Positions 12,020 to 22,813 of a stretch of DNA of 64,000 bases are shown one piece after another (the first letter of the stretch is position 1; each line of letters starts with the position of its first letter). The stretch is taken from contig JAGFBZ010000342.1 in the NCBI GenBank assembly GCA_018398805.1, positions 2,502,001 through 2,566,000 of the forward strand, in the 5' to 3' direction. The position numbers and the translations under genes are program-made. Source of the DNA: Hirundichthys speculiger. Lineage: Eukaryota; Chordata; Actinopteri; Beloniformes; Exocoetidae. The notes under the pieces are model-generated. The model saw only the letters and a program-made list of their open reading frames with translations, did not search any database and was not told the DNA's origin.

Positions 12020-12545
12020 TGCGAGCAGGAGCACCACTTCACCATCTTTATGCAGGAGCTGCGCTGATTATATCCTCAGTGTGGACTAATTCGCCGGAAA
12101 GGCTACTTTGACTTTCATTAACCTTGATGGCTTCTGCTGCGTCATCACCACGGAGGTGCGCGGCAACTGGGATGAGATATTGGACTGTGGGACCAGGGAG
12201 GTTGGAAAGGTCTATCCCCTGGTGGACCGCAGCCAAGGAGTTGCTGAAGAGGTCGTTATGTGAGGAACCCCACATCAGCAGAAGTCACAGCAAATGAGAT
12301 CCCCGAAGAAGCTCGTTATATGTTGGAGGAAGTAGCGCTCGTCCAGCCTGAGAGAAGGAGCTTATGTTCCCTCAAAACTGAAGGGCGAGCCAGAGATAGT
12401 TGTAGCCAATGGAGGGATCGCCGCCCTCCCTGAAGCGTTTCTCACACAGCTCGCGGAGAATTAATCAGTTCACCGGGCGCAACATGAGGGCAGAATCAAG
12501 AGTAGAACCCCCTGAATAAATGTCTTTCCTTCCCCCCTTTTGATA
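12020..12545 (+). pseudogene. Decayed coding relic with poly(A) signal (processed-pseudogene-like), parent unknown
   Basis: Frame 12090-12263 reads a protein-like stretch including LTFINLDGFCCVITTEVRG and ends at TGA. The next block is in another frame from 12272 (AEVTANEIPEEARYMLEEVA), and the reading returns to the first frame at 12360 (PEIVVANGGIAALPEAFLTQ), ending at TAA 12462-12464. AATAAA follows at 12515-12520, about 50 bp after the stop. Two compensating shifts, an in-frame stop (12087-12089) and the lack of introns suggest a retrocopy. There is no A-tract after the signal. I do not recognise the parent; the pieces look like the C-terminal half of a small acidic protein. Confidence 0.5.
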
Positions 12546-12683
12546 AATCCATCCATCCATTCTCTAAATCCGTGTCTGTTTCCATTCTGGGTCGTGGAGG
12601 CGCTGAAGTCCATCCTATTTGTCATTGGACAGAAGGCTGAGTGCTACTTGGAGATCACAGAGCGACACAGAGTCAGAACAGAG
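12546..12683 (+). mobile_element. L2-like LINE tail fragment
   Basis: ATCCATCCATTCTCTAAATC, then CATTCTGGGTCGTGGAGGCG, then a TCATTGGACAGAAGGC block: the usual order of the fish L2-type 3' region, diverged and cut short where family D copy 2 begins. Confidence 0.55.
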
Positions 12684-13385
12684 TAATAATGGGGCAACAA
12701 TTGAAATTTTTAATTGCGATAATCGCATTATTTCCCTCATTAATCGCGATTAATCACATTGTATACTCAAAATCAAATCATGAATTCCAAAGTAAGGGTC
12801 ACTTTTATTTAAATGTTCTGCTGCCATATGAACTAAAGTGTCATAACATTTGTTGTTCAAACACTTTTAACATCAGCACTTGTCAGTAACACATATTTAG
12901 TGTAAATCTCATCTTAAAAAATGTAAAATAAAATAAAGCTTATTGCCACTGCCAGGGCATTAATGTCATCCTGTTTTTATAAAAAAATAAAAGGTCTACA
13001 AACAAAATCCAACAAAATGATTGTGTCTCAGCACAATCAGAACATTAAAACAGGTAATTTCTGAGGTAACAGCAGAAACTTTTAACGGGGAGTTCAACTT
13101 GTCAGTTGTTACAAATAACCTTGTTTCTGTTAAATCCTCCGTCTGGGAGAACTTTAAAATGAAAATGTCCATGTTAAAGTTCAGTAACTTTACCAATCTG
13201 TGTATCATTCATTCTTTCCATTTTCAATTGTCAATCAAAAATAAAAAAAAATTAAAAAGTAACATTTTATTACGTTTTTCATTTTTTAACACAAAAAACT
13301 GAAAAAAATGCCAGTTTTTTTATATTTTAATTTTAGACTTGGATCAAAAATAGAAAATAAAAAAAAACGGCCACAGAACTGAACA
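12684..13385 (+). mobile_element. Family D element copy 2, right end missing
   Basis: Diverged left end (GGGGCAACAATTGAAATTTT), then GATTAATC words and the shared interior. Aligns with the inverted copy at 55953-57065 as far as CCACAGAACTGAA near 13383, so the last few hundred bases are absent. The frames at 12641-12889 and 12996-13302 lie in this element and are not genes. Confidence 0.75.
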
Positions 13386-13464
13386 GAACTGCTGTGAACG
13401 GTTCTGGGTTGGACTAGAAGGGTTTGGAAGCAAAGCAGCCCATCTATCGCCCCTGGTTGAAGAC

Positions 13465-14233
13465 TAGGGGTGAGTATTGGCAAGGACCTTGCAATACGAT
13501 ATGCATCGTGATACTTGGGTCACGATATAATATTATCGCGATATCACAATATATTGAGATATTCTACCCAGTTAATATCAAAATTAAAAGTAGAGATGAA
13601 AAATCAAATTGCTGTATATGTTCATCAGATGATATTGATCATTCAGAGGACAAATTGTGTCAAAAGTATTTGCCTCAAAACAACCTATTTATTGTTTATT
13701 ATTAGTGTTTTTGCACATTAAAGGTGGGGTAGGTGTTGTTTGAAAAACGGTTCCAGCAATCCAACTCAAGTGAGATTTTGAAAATATACACTCCCTCCCT
13801 CCTCCCAAAGGCTCCGCCTCCTCCTCTTCAGCTCACCCCTCGAAACCACGCCTTCACATGATTCACGACTGCATGAACCATAGGGAGGGAGGGAGGGAGG
13901 GGTGATATTTGATGGACGTATTAGGCAGCCAATCAAAATAGTGATGATCACTTTTTTGATTGGTCAGAGTTTTTCTCTGATTATACCTTCTAGACTGGAC
14001 CAAAATGTTTAGTTTTTTTTGCAAACATTTTATTTCAGTGGGTGCAATGGAAATGTGAAAAGGTTTTCAGGTAATATTGTAAAAAGTGTTGCAAAAAAAC
14101 AACACCCACCCCACCTTTAAGTGAATGAATGAATTCTCCTAAAAATCGATATTAGGAGCTGAAAAATCGATATTATATCGGGCGGTCGAAAATCGCGATA
14201 TATCGTCAAATTGATTTTTTTTTCACACCCCTA
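13465..14233 (+). mobile_element. hAT-type MITE, family B copy 2, carrying family C
   Basis: Ends TAGGGGTG and CACCCCTA, with perfect 8-bp duplications TTGAAGAC at 13457-13464 and 14234-14241. It is 769 bp rather than about 360 because a family C element (13722-14116) has inserted in it. The two flanking pieces align with family B copy 1 on either side of the insertion. Confidence 0.9.
13722..14116 (+). mobile_element. TTAA-target MITE, family C copy 2 (395 bp), nested in family B
   Basis: TTAA at 13718-13721 and 14117-14120. Terminal repeats AGGTGGGGTAGGTGTTGTTT and, from the right, AGGTGGGGTGGGTGTTGTTT. Differs from 9381-9771 by only a few bases and one extra GGGA unit. The unoccupied version of the site is visible in family B copy 1 (GCACATTTAAGTATTC near 1646-1661). 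Confidence 0.92.
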
Positions 14234-14241
14234 TTGAAGAC

Positions 14242-16844
14242 TACGAGCCATTAGAGCTGGTTGGTTCCTGAATCATCTGGGTTAACGATTTGAGTCTTTG
14301 TACTAAATCAGTCATGAATCCTAGGGCTCCATTAACCCAGATCCTAGGAGTCGTCCTAGGAATTTTTAAAGTAACAAGTAACAAGTTTAAAGTAACAAGT
14401 GACTCAAGCGAACTGGATCAATTTAGAGAGTGACTCCGAGTCACCTGAGTCCATAAAATAAACCAGGTTCACCATGCCTACACCAGCTGAACTTCCTGTT
14501 GCTCATTGACTAACAGGACCACCGGCCCACCACCCTAGCAAAGAAGCAGCCAACTAGCCGAGGCCCGTGGTTGGTCGCAGATGACTGAGTCGCTGCAGGT
14601 CTCAGCAGAGCTCTGCTAGTCCTTGCGTTGCGGTAAGTAGCAGTTGTTCCAGATGTTGTTTTGGTAGAGACATCTGAAATGAGGACGTGTGGACAGATTT
14701 GATCAGAATGAATGTAAGTTAATATTAGCTAGCATCATAGATTTAAGGTGGACAGGATCCAGGTGGCTTCCAGGCTTGCATGTTTTTTAGATTAACCGCC
14801 GTGGGGCGTTATTTACTGCCAATATGGCAGGAACAAAAAGAAGGTTTCAAAAGCACTCTCCAGAAAACCTAACAGTGACGTCACAGAAGTTTTGTCCAGT
14901 TCTTTTTATGCTCTCTATTGGGTCAAAATAGAAACTCCAAGATCCCAGCTGAAAGGAGGACTACTGGAGGGTTGACCAAGCTCTGCCGGAGCTATCGTAG
15001 CTAGAGTAGCTGTGGTCCAGCTAGGTGGCTCCGCCAGAGCTGCTGGTGGCAACCGGGGGACGAACTCTTCCTGGTCGGCCTGAAAAGGTCACCCCTAATT
15101 GCATTTAAGCCCATCCAGCATGCAACACCAGCTGCACCAGCAGTTTATATTTCCAGCACCGTTTTCCACACAGTCTGCAGTTCAGCTCCCTGAACAAAAC
15201 ACCTCCATCTGGTCTTCCTTCATCCACTGATCAAAACCTGCAGGCCTTCTTTTTTTCCGATCAAGGTCACGCCGGCACAAACATCAGCTACTCACACAGA
15301 TGCGCACTCCTTCAGCAAGCTCCCGTAATAATAAAATAAAATAACCGACCTCTTGTTTCAAAGAGGTGCGCCACCTCTTGCATAATTTCCAGAGAAAAGG
15401 CTGCACTTTGTCGGCCATGTTGATAGAAGCTTCAGTGTAGGCCGGTTAAAAAAATATAGCCGTGGCATGTTTAAATCATGAGACAGGCGGTGGATGAGTC
15501 ACATGGTGGACAGTATCTTTTTATTTCCCTGCAGTTAAAAAAGTCAAAGCCTCAGCACTTCCTTTAAGACTTAAGGGGTGCTGGGAGAAAAGGCAGCTTT
15601 AAGGAAGTGTTTAATTCGTTTGTGGTCTGAAATGTGGCAAATCCTTCACTTGTCCAAATACTGGAAGAATTAGTTTGATAGTTTATAAAACAAACGCAAA
15701 AAAAAGTGAAATAACAATGCAAAACCAGATCTACCTAATGTAATCTTCTTTGTGCTTTCCGTTCCTCTCATGTGATCAGTCTTGAAGTGATGGATTGATA
15801 ATAGAGAGATGGATCAATGCTGGGCTCACGCTGTGGGAGGACCCAGCTCATAAATAGCTGTTTAGCGAGAAAGAGGCAAAGAGAAGAAATGTGCAATGAG
15901 AGGAGCCGTTTGTAATTTCCATCCCAGCGCAATATCAATGATGCGTCCTTCCGGCAGCAGCCGAGCGCGCGGGATGAAAACAGGTTGGGCTCGTGAAATA
16001 TGCAATACGGGGGTTTCAAAATGAATCTCTTCAAAAGCCGTTGCCCCCAGGTTGTTGGTAAAACGGAGAGATGGAGTGGCAGTAAAAACCACACTGTAAA
16101 TACACAGTTGACGCTCTGCGGCGGTTTGCTGCCCAGGACTCATCAGCGGGACCTCAAGGACAGAAAATGACACACTCCATCACTCAGTCTCATGAATCTG
16201 CCACTGAGTGTGAACTGTTGGGGCGTCCACCTATTAATCTTTCAATTTTTCAAGTGTAGCTACGCTTTTGCTCGGAAAATCTTCAGATTATTATAGTGCT
16301 TCTCTCTTCAAGTATCTAAATCCACAAAACCCAAATACACTTTGTTCATTTTTTAATCTTTCTAACATCATACCCTTCTTTTCAGAGCTCCAGGACGAGA
16401 CGTGCTCAACTCCCCGAGTTAGCCTTCACGTTAAATCGCTGCAGGCTTTTTTCTGAAGAACACACAAGGATTCACAGTACACTCCAGCATTAGCTCCTCT
16501 TTCACGGGCGACAGCACATCACAAAAGTGAAAGAGGGAGTTTATATTTCCAGTTGCACGGGAAAAAGCAGACACTAGGCATTAGCAGCGAGCTTCATAGC
16601 TAATCATAGAACTGGTTAAAAAATAAATTAATAATCTCTGTGGGAAGGTTGTTGAATGTGGATCTGTTGTCAGAAAAAGAAAGAGCTGATTGGTCATACA
16701 AGGCTACAAAGGCTAGGCTAAGCTAGGCTAGGCTAACGAACCTAAGTCCAAATCAAAGCTCTACGACCACAGAAGTTTTAGTTATGACTTGATTGTCGTT
16801 GGACATTCATTTATTTGTAAAATCTGACAACCATGTCAGGCTTG
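14242..16844. other. Unclassified DNA, possibly with regulatory blocks
   Basis: No exon recognised. The TTTGATCAGAATGAATGTAAG block near 14698 and the TTTTGTCCAGTTCTTTTT block near 14890 recur near 23457 and 23969, so a diffuse dispersed repeat is present. 15770-16150 is mixed-complexity DNA without repeats that could be a conserved element, but nothing in it proves this. A short GGCTA repeat lies at 16706-16735. Confidence 0.4.
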
Positions 16845-17690
16845 TTAGAAAAAATGTAACTTTTTCTTTGTAAAAAATAATAAATAATAAAACTGTGATT
16901 TTTGCAAGATCAGAACTTTTTGTTTAAATCCGAGGTTTTTGTTGAACAATTGATTTTTTTTTTTTAATCAGGAATTTCACAAAACTGCAACTTATTGACA
17001 TAAAATTTAGACTTTATGTTGTAAAATTATGAATTTTAAGACTGTAAAAAAAACAGAAACTTTATATCCTATATCACATTTTGTCATTAAATCACAAATT
17101 TTGCCCAAAAATTGGTCAAAAAAACTTGTCTGAAAATTTTGACTTTATATTTTAGAATAGTGAATTTCAGATAATTGCAAATTTCTGTCCTAAAATCAAG
17201 AATTTTATCTGCAAAATACACAAATTTAGCAATTTTTTAGTAAAAAAAAGGAAAAAACAAATTTTCATTATCTCAAATTTCTCAGAATTGTGACTTCTAA
17301 ACATAAAATTACAAATTTGTGGCTAATTTGTAAAATTCGTATAACTGCAACTTCATGTCTTATAATCATGGCATCTTGTAAAAAAAAAAAAAAACAAGAA
17401 ATTTCACAAAACTATTTAATTTTATACCACAGTTATAAAATATATTGACTTTTCAAAAAATCTAAACATTGATATAAAATCTGATATTTTTTTTTGTAAA
17501 ATTCTGAATTTCTAGAATATTACATCTGTTTTGTAAAAAGCAAACTTGTCATAAAATTTCTAATTTCACTAAATCACAGCTTTTTCACATAAAATCACAG
17601 AAATTACAAAAATGTTTACTTTTCTTTTCTTTCACATATATTCCCAACATTTTAAAGTTTTTCAGAACAACAATGCTGGTGTAAAACTGT
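16845..17690 (-). repeat. Degenerate AT-rich tandem array E, copy 1
   Basis: About 850 bp of words such as TAAAATCACAAATTT, GCAACTT and TTTTGTAAAATT repeating at irregular spacing of roughly 25-35 bases. The same vocabulary, reverse-complemented, fills 39655-40445 and 60185-60945. No coding content. Confidence 0.7.
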
Positions 17691-19540
17691 GACATCACAT
17701 GTGAAATCACAACTTTCTGACGTAAGACAACCACGTTTGATGATGAAACAGCTGCTCAGTGGTCGTTCTGTAGAAAGCAACATTGGAAGTGAGTCCAGGT
17801 TGTTTCACCTGAAACATTTTGAATCCTGCTTCAGGATCTATAAACCACAAAGTGCCTCGATGTCCCCAAACACAACGAATGAAAACATCCGCTCACTCAC
17901 TAGATTCTAAACTGGCAGTTTGCACTAATTGACCGACATGTAAATGTGTTTTTTTGGTGCAAACTGTTTCAAATTAACATCTGTGCTCTGCTGAATTTTT
18001 ATTTTTCCTTTTCAGCTCTCATCCACAGTACCGCATGTCCAGTTGATAAAACTGGTTCAAAGTATCCTCGTCTTTTCTGAGGTTCATCCCACTGGTTCTT
18101 ATTCACGTCTTTTCTCACATAAATATCACAAAGCTATTTTTATACCTCCACGGCGGAGGCAGCTATTTCTGGACGCCTGGCAGAGAGAAAGAGAGAAAGA
18201 GAGAGCGTTCAGGAACAACAACGCCCCGAGAAAAGATTCAGCTGCTGCTGCGAGTGGAACAAACAACCGAGCCGTTCTCCCACCCTGATGATTTTCACAA
18301 CTAATTGCCTATTATGTGACTCGTCAGGGGGAAATAGCAGGCTTTCTTCCAATTTCCTGCATTTGAAAATATCCCGGCGGTTTCCTCGTCTGCAAACTTG
18401 AGTGTGAATTTGTCTCTTTCAGGCACCTGAAATTCAATACTTCAAGGATCACATAAAAACAGCCCTATGGTGATAAATGATGGGAGCTTGGAAAGAAAAA
18501 TAAACTAGCAGAAACTCAAGGATATTAAAGAGAACTTTATTATTCTCCAAGCTGTTGCTCCCACCAAGATTATTGATCACTGCTCAGGTTGGAAAGTTAC
18601 AGGCAAAATTATTCCCACAAGGAAGAGAAAAGTGGAAAACAAACCTGTAATTACCAAAGCAAACCTCTCACTGTGCTCTGATATATTTATAGAAGTTTTA
18701 AGATGGCTGAGCAGCAGAAAGTCACGTTTATTTTCATCCGATCCATCCAAGGGGCTACATCCGGCTACGTCAAGCTATCAAATCCCGCTGCGCAAATGAT
18801 GTACCTCATTCATCATGAGCCCATGAAAACACACATTTAAAGATTTATTAAACATGTCTGCTTTGCTCATAAAAGATGGTTGGAAGATAGCGTGACGACG
18901 TGCATGTTTAAAAGTCATTTTAAAACCCAATACAGACATTTCTGCTACATTAAAGGAGTCTGGCTTCGGTCCTGACATGTCAGTAAACTCCAGATGACTT
19001 TAACCTTGAAAACCAGAATTAATTACCCATGAACACTGGCAAAGTATACACAGTGTTGTGCAGATTTATGAACCTCCAAGATGCTTTTTCTTCTGAAATA
19101 AATCAGATGGAAACAAGCTGTACCTGCTGAGGGGCCTTATTCTGGTAAAGGAGGATGTAAAGATGAAAAGGAAATAGGCTGGATAAAATATGTTGTGTGT
19201 GTGTGATAGAAAGGAAATGGTCATCGACCCAGTGACAGAGTTGTCCTGTCATCCAGGGGAATCAGATGGTGGAAATAAATCCCGACTTGCATTAGATCCA
19301 CATGGAGAGAGCAAACGAGGGGCCGAATGTGTTTTGGTAGCCGGGAACTACTTAACCGGGCGAAGGACATGAGACCCTTTCAGCGAGAAAGACAGATCCT
19401 TAAATGGCACTGGAAGAGACGTTACGGAAAATGAAACTGCGCGGCGGTGGCGGAAACAACCGAGGCTACAACACAGACTCAGAAGGGGTAAAGCTGATTG
19501 TCTCAGAGATTAAAGTCTAAAAAAAGCAAACATGGGGAAC
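17691..19540. other. Unclassified, largely non-repetitive DNA
   Basis: No gene found. 18290-18440 (around ACAACTAATTGCCTATTATG) is non-repetitive and could be a conserved non-coding element. A purine-rich GAGAAA tract lies at 18181-18207. Confidence 0.4.
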
Positions 19541-19548
19541 AGAATTAA

Positions 19549-20664
19549 CCCTTTAGGCACCAGAGTTTTTTTCAAGAAGTATAAAATTTTGATATCAAGA
19601 TAAGAAAATTGTTCGGTATGACTCAAAGTCTATAATGGGAGTGAAATTATGCATCTAGTTAGCATATTATGACGTCACAAGGTGGCGGCCATATTGGAAA
19701 ATGTTCAATTTTGACATCAAGATTTCAAAAGGCTCTAACTTGAAAGCAGTTTGAGATAAAGGTATACTGTCAACGAGAAAATCATTCAGTATGACTCAAA
19801 GTCTGTGATGGGAGTGAAATTATGCATCTAATTAGCATATTATGACGTCACAAGGTGGTGGCCATATTGGAAAATGTTCAGTTTTGATATAAAGATTTCA
19901 AAAGGTTATAACTTGAAAGTGGTTTGAGATAAAGTCACACTGTAAAAGAGAAATATCTTCATTATGAACCAAAAATTGGAATGGAAGTCAATTTGTCATT
20001 TGATTTGATTATTGTGACATCACCTGCCCAAACCTGCCCAGTTGTACTCAATTTCAGATTTTTCCTCAAACCCCATGCACAATGAAAGCTTTCATTTCAG
20101 GGACAATCACATCATAAAATTATGAAATCTGGAGTTTGGTTTCAATATTTTCCTTTCAAAGAACTGGTGGCCATATCTGTTTGTTTTATTGGTGATGTCG
20201 CTCCAGAATTTATAATTCAGAAGAGGGATGAAATCAAGAATTTGGCTCAGAATTTGTCAGTTTGTCTCTACAATAACCAACAGGCTCATTAAAATTTCAG
20301 ATCCACTTTTGATACTCTTCCTCTTCACTCAAGAACTCCCAGATATCATCCTCATCATCATCATCATCATCATCACCATCATCGCCGGGATTTCTGGTGC
20401 ACCATTAGCAGTGTTTTTCGCAGTTGTTTTCATACCTGCTATATTTTCCATATTTGCGGTAAACCCACCTCTCAGCATCTCTGCGCTGGAAGGAAACTCT
20501 TTTTACGCTAAAACTTTGAATAGCGCTACCTCCAAAAATGCTTCTCAGATTACAGGCACACATGTCCACCATCTGGTAAAACATAGTAAAAAGATTCGGC
20601 GTCACAGCCTGTTTTATTCAGCAATGTTGCTTGTTGCCATTTTGCTACTTTGGCGCTTAAAGGG
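19549..20664. mobile_element. piggyBac-like element with TTAA duplication (1116 bp)
   Basis: Ends CCCTTTAGGCACCA and, reversed from the right, CCCTTTAAGCGCCA, directly flanked by TTAA at 19545-19548 and 20665-20668. TTAA followed by CCC is the piggyBac arrangement. The interior holds a 173-bp tandem repeat (19617-20135) and an ATC microsatellite (20346-20384) that creates an isoleucine run in a 146-codon frame at 20228-20668. That frame overruns the right terminus and has no transposase signature, so I treat the element as non-autonomous. Confidence 0.83.
19617..20135 (+). repeat. 173-bp tandem repeat, about three units
   Basis: TATGACTCAAAGTCT starts at 19617 and again at 19790, and both units carry AGCATATTATGACGTCACAA and CCATATTGGAAAATGTTCA. 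A third, worn unit begins near 19963 (TTATGAACCAAAAATTGGAA). Each of the first two units has a TGACGTCA palindrome, the CRE consensus. Confidence 0.8.
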
Positions 20665-20668
20665 TTAA

Positions 20669-21575
20669 CCAATGTCCTAAATGATCAAGATTAAAAATGA
20701 CGAAAGGCTCATTGAGACGCTCAAAAAAGAAGATTTACTGCAAAGATGCATCGCAGAGCGACTCCTGCAGATGCTGGTAATAAACAGCACAACAAAGAAA
20801 CTGATGCCGCTTGATGAAAGAACCAGCTTGTGACTTGTTTTTTTTCCTGCTCTTGTAAAGTAACTTCACTTTGAAAATCCCAGTGTTTAGAGAAACATTA
20901 GTCTCCAGATTGATTCCAGTTCCTGTCGGAGTGTGAACCCCGGAAAGACCCGAGCCCCTTAAGAGCTCATAAACCAGCGCCGGATGAACTGGGAGGGACG
21001 TGTCAGGAAGAGAATCAGATATAAAACCGATGCCAAACCAAAAATGCTTTGCTTTCGTATAAATATGTATAAAAGGATGTCAACACATCAGCCGTTCTGA
21101 AATATTTCAACAGACGTTTAACCGTTTTTCTGAAGAGGACAGTCTTCACCTTACGTCTGCACGCCACCAAGTTATTTATTTCCCCTCCTGCACTGTTCAT
21201 TTGTCTCCAGCACTCCGAGCTGTGAAAAGGAACAAAAAAAAAAAAAAAAATGGAGGAATGAGAGTGTTTATTTTACCGATGGAGCGGAGGCAGGACGGGC
21301 GTAGCTTCTCCTCTGGAGCAGTTTCTCCATAATCTGTCACTGCGCTCAGACACATGCACGCCCTCATATACTCTAAATCAGCCTCCCCCTCATCGCTGAA
21401 ATTGCTTCCAAGGGATTGCTGATAACTTTTATTTTTATCACAAAAGAAAAAAAAAAAACTGAATGCCTGACTACGGCCAGCGCTGTGTTCACATCATCAC
21501 TGCAGAACGTGATGAGGTGATAACCGTCATCGGACTGATGGGAACAGGAGAGTCTGTGCACACCCCGTGATCTGA
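20669..21575. other. Unclassified DNA
   Basis: No gene. An A-run of 17 lies at about 21234-21250. Nothing else can be supported. Confidence 0.5.
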
Positions 21576-21583
21576 CTTTCATG

Positions 21584-21948
21584 TAGGGGTTTAAAAAAAA
21601 AAACTTGATTTGGCAATATATCGTTATTCGGTCGCCCAATATAATATCGATTTTTCAGCTCCTAAAATGGATTTTTTTAGGGAAATTCATGTATTCATGT
21701 ATTAGACGCATTGTGAATACTTAAATGTACAAAAACACTAATAATAAACAATAAATAGGTTGTTTTGAAGCAAATGGTTTTGACTCAGTTTATCCTCTGA
21801 ATGATCAATATCATCTGATGAACATATACAGCAACTTGATTTTTCATCTCTACTTTTAATTTTGATATTAAACGGATAGAATATCACAATATATCGTGAT
21901 ATCATGATACATATCGTATTGCGAGGTCTTTGCCAGTACTCACCCCTA
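21584..21948 (-). mobile_element. hAT-type MITE, family B copy 3 (365 bp, inverted)
   Basis: Ends TAGGGG and CACCCCTA, with perfect 8-bp duplications CTTTCATG at 21576-21583 and 21949-21956. The interior is the reverse complement of copies 1, 2 and 4. The 107-codon frame at 21738-22061 runs out of the element into its flank and is not a gene. Confidence 0.9.
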
Positions 21949-21956
21949 CTTTCATG

Positions 21957-22454
21957 TTTCACTTTTTCTGTCATTTTTGGAGTCAAAATGGGATGACAGG
22001 AAGTAACCAGAGCTCTTAGTAAAGTCAAAGTAAGAAAAGCTGCAGATCCCTGAAAGACCACTAGGGGCTGGAATCACCCTCGGCTGACCCTCATGTTGAA
22101 ATGATCAACTTTGCAGCAGAAACAAGCATTGCAGTCAGATTTAGCAGAGCGGTTTGAGTCTCTATGTTGACAACATTTCCATGACACCCGTACGGGCAAC
22201 TGTGCACCGTCCTTTCTGAATTGAATAATACCACCCAAAAGAAAAATGATGTTTTTGCAGTTGGAATTACTTAGGAATTGAGGGATATTAAAATACACTC
22301 CTGCGTGTTTGTCATCTGGCAACACCTGTAGAGATGATGTCACATGTATAATTAGCGGACATGGAAATCTACATCCGACAGCTCAACAGCTGGGGTGCAG
22401 AGGTGGTCCTTCACAGTTACACGTCCCAGTTTACACCATCTGTTGCTAACAACC
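21957..22454. other. Unclassified DNA between two family B copies
   Basis: No gene. Frames at 22074-22343 lack any domain or splice support. Confidence 0.5.
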
Positions 22455-22462
22455 ACTGCAAC

Positions 22463-22805
22463 TAGGGGTGAGTATTGACAAGGACCTCGCAATACGATAT
22501 GTATCATAATACTTGGGTAACGATACGATATTGTCACGATATCACGATATCACAATATATTGCGATATTCTGTCCAGTTAATATCAAAATTAAAAGTAGA
22601 GATGAAAAATCAAGTTGCTGTATGTTTTCATCAGATGATATTGATCATATCATAACTATTTGCTTTCAAACAACCCATTTATTGTTTATTATTAGTGTTT
22701 TTGAAAAAATGAAAAAGTTGATATTAGGAGCTAAAAAATTCGATAATATAGTGGGCGGCCGAAAATCATGATATATTACCAAATCGATTTTTTTTCACAC
22801 CCATA
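22463..22805 (+). mobile_element. hAT-type MITE, family B copy 4 (343 bp)
   Basis: Begins TAGGGGTGAG and ends CACACCCATA (one changed base in the right terminus). Perfect 8-bp duplications ACTGCAAC at 22455-22462 and 22806-22813. Relative to copy 1 it has lost two short internal blocks. Confidence 0.9.
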
Positions 22806-22813
22806 ACTGCAAC

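Noticed and set aside
20228..20668. 146-codon plus-strand frame with hydrophobic isoleucine run
   Set aside because: The isoleucines come from an ATC microsatellite, and the frame lies in the piggyBac-like element, overrunning its right terminus; no membrane protein is implied.
21576..21956. Family B as a possible CRISPR-like or satellite repeat
   Set aside because: Each copy is dispersed and bounded by its own 8-bp duplication, so these are transposon insertions, not an array.
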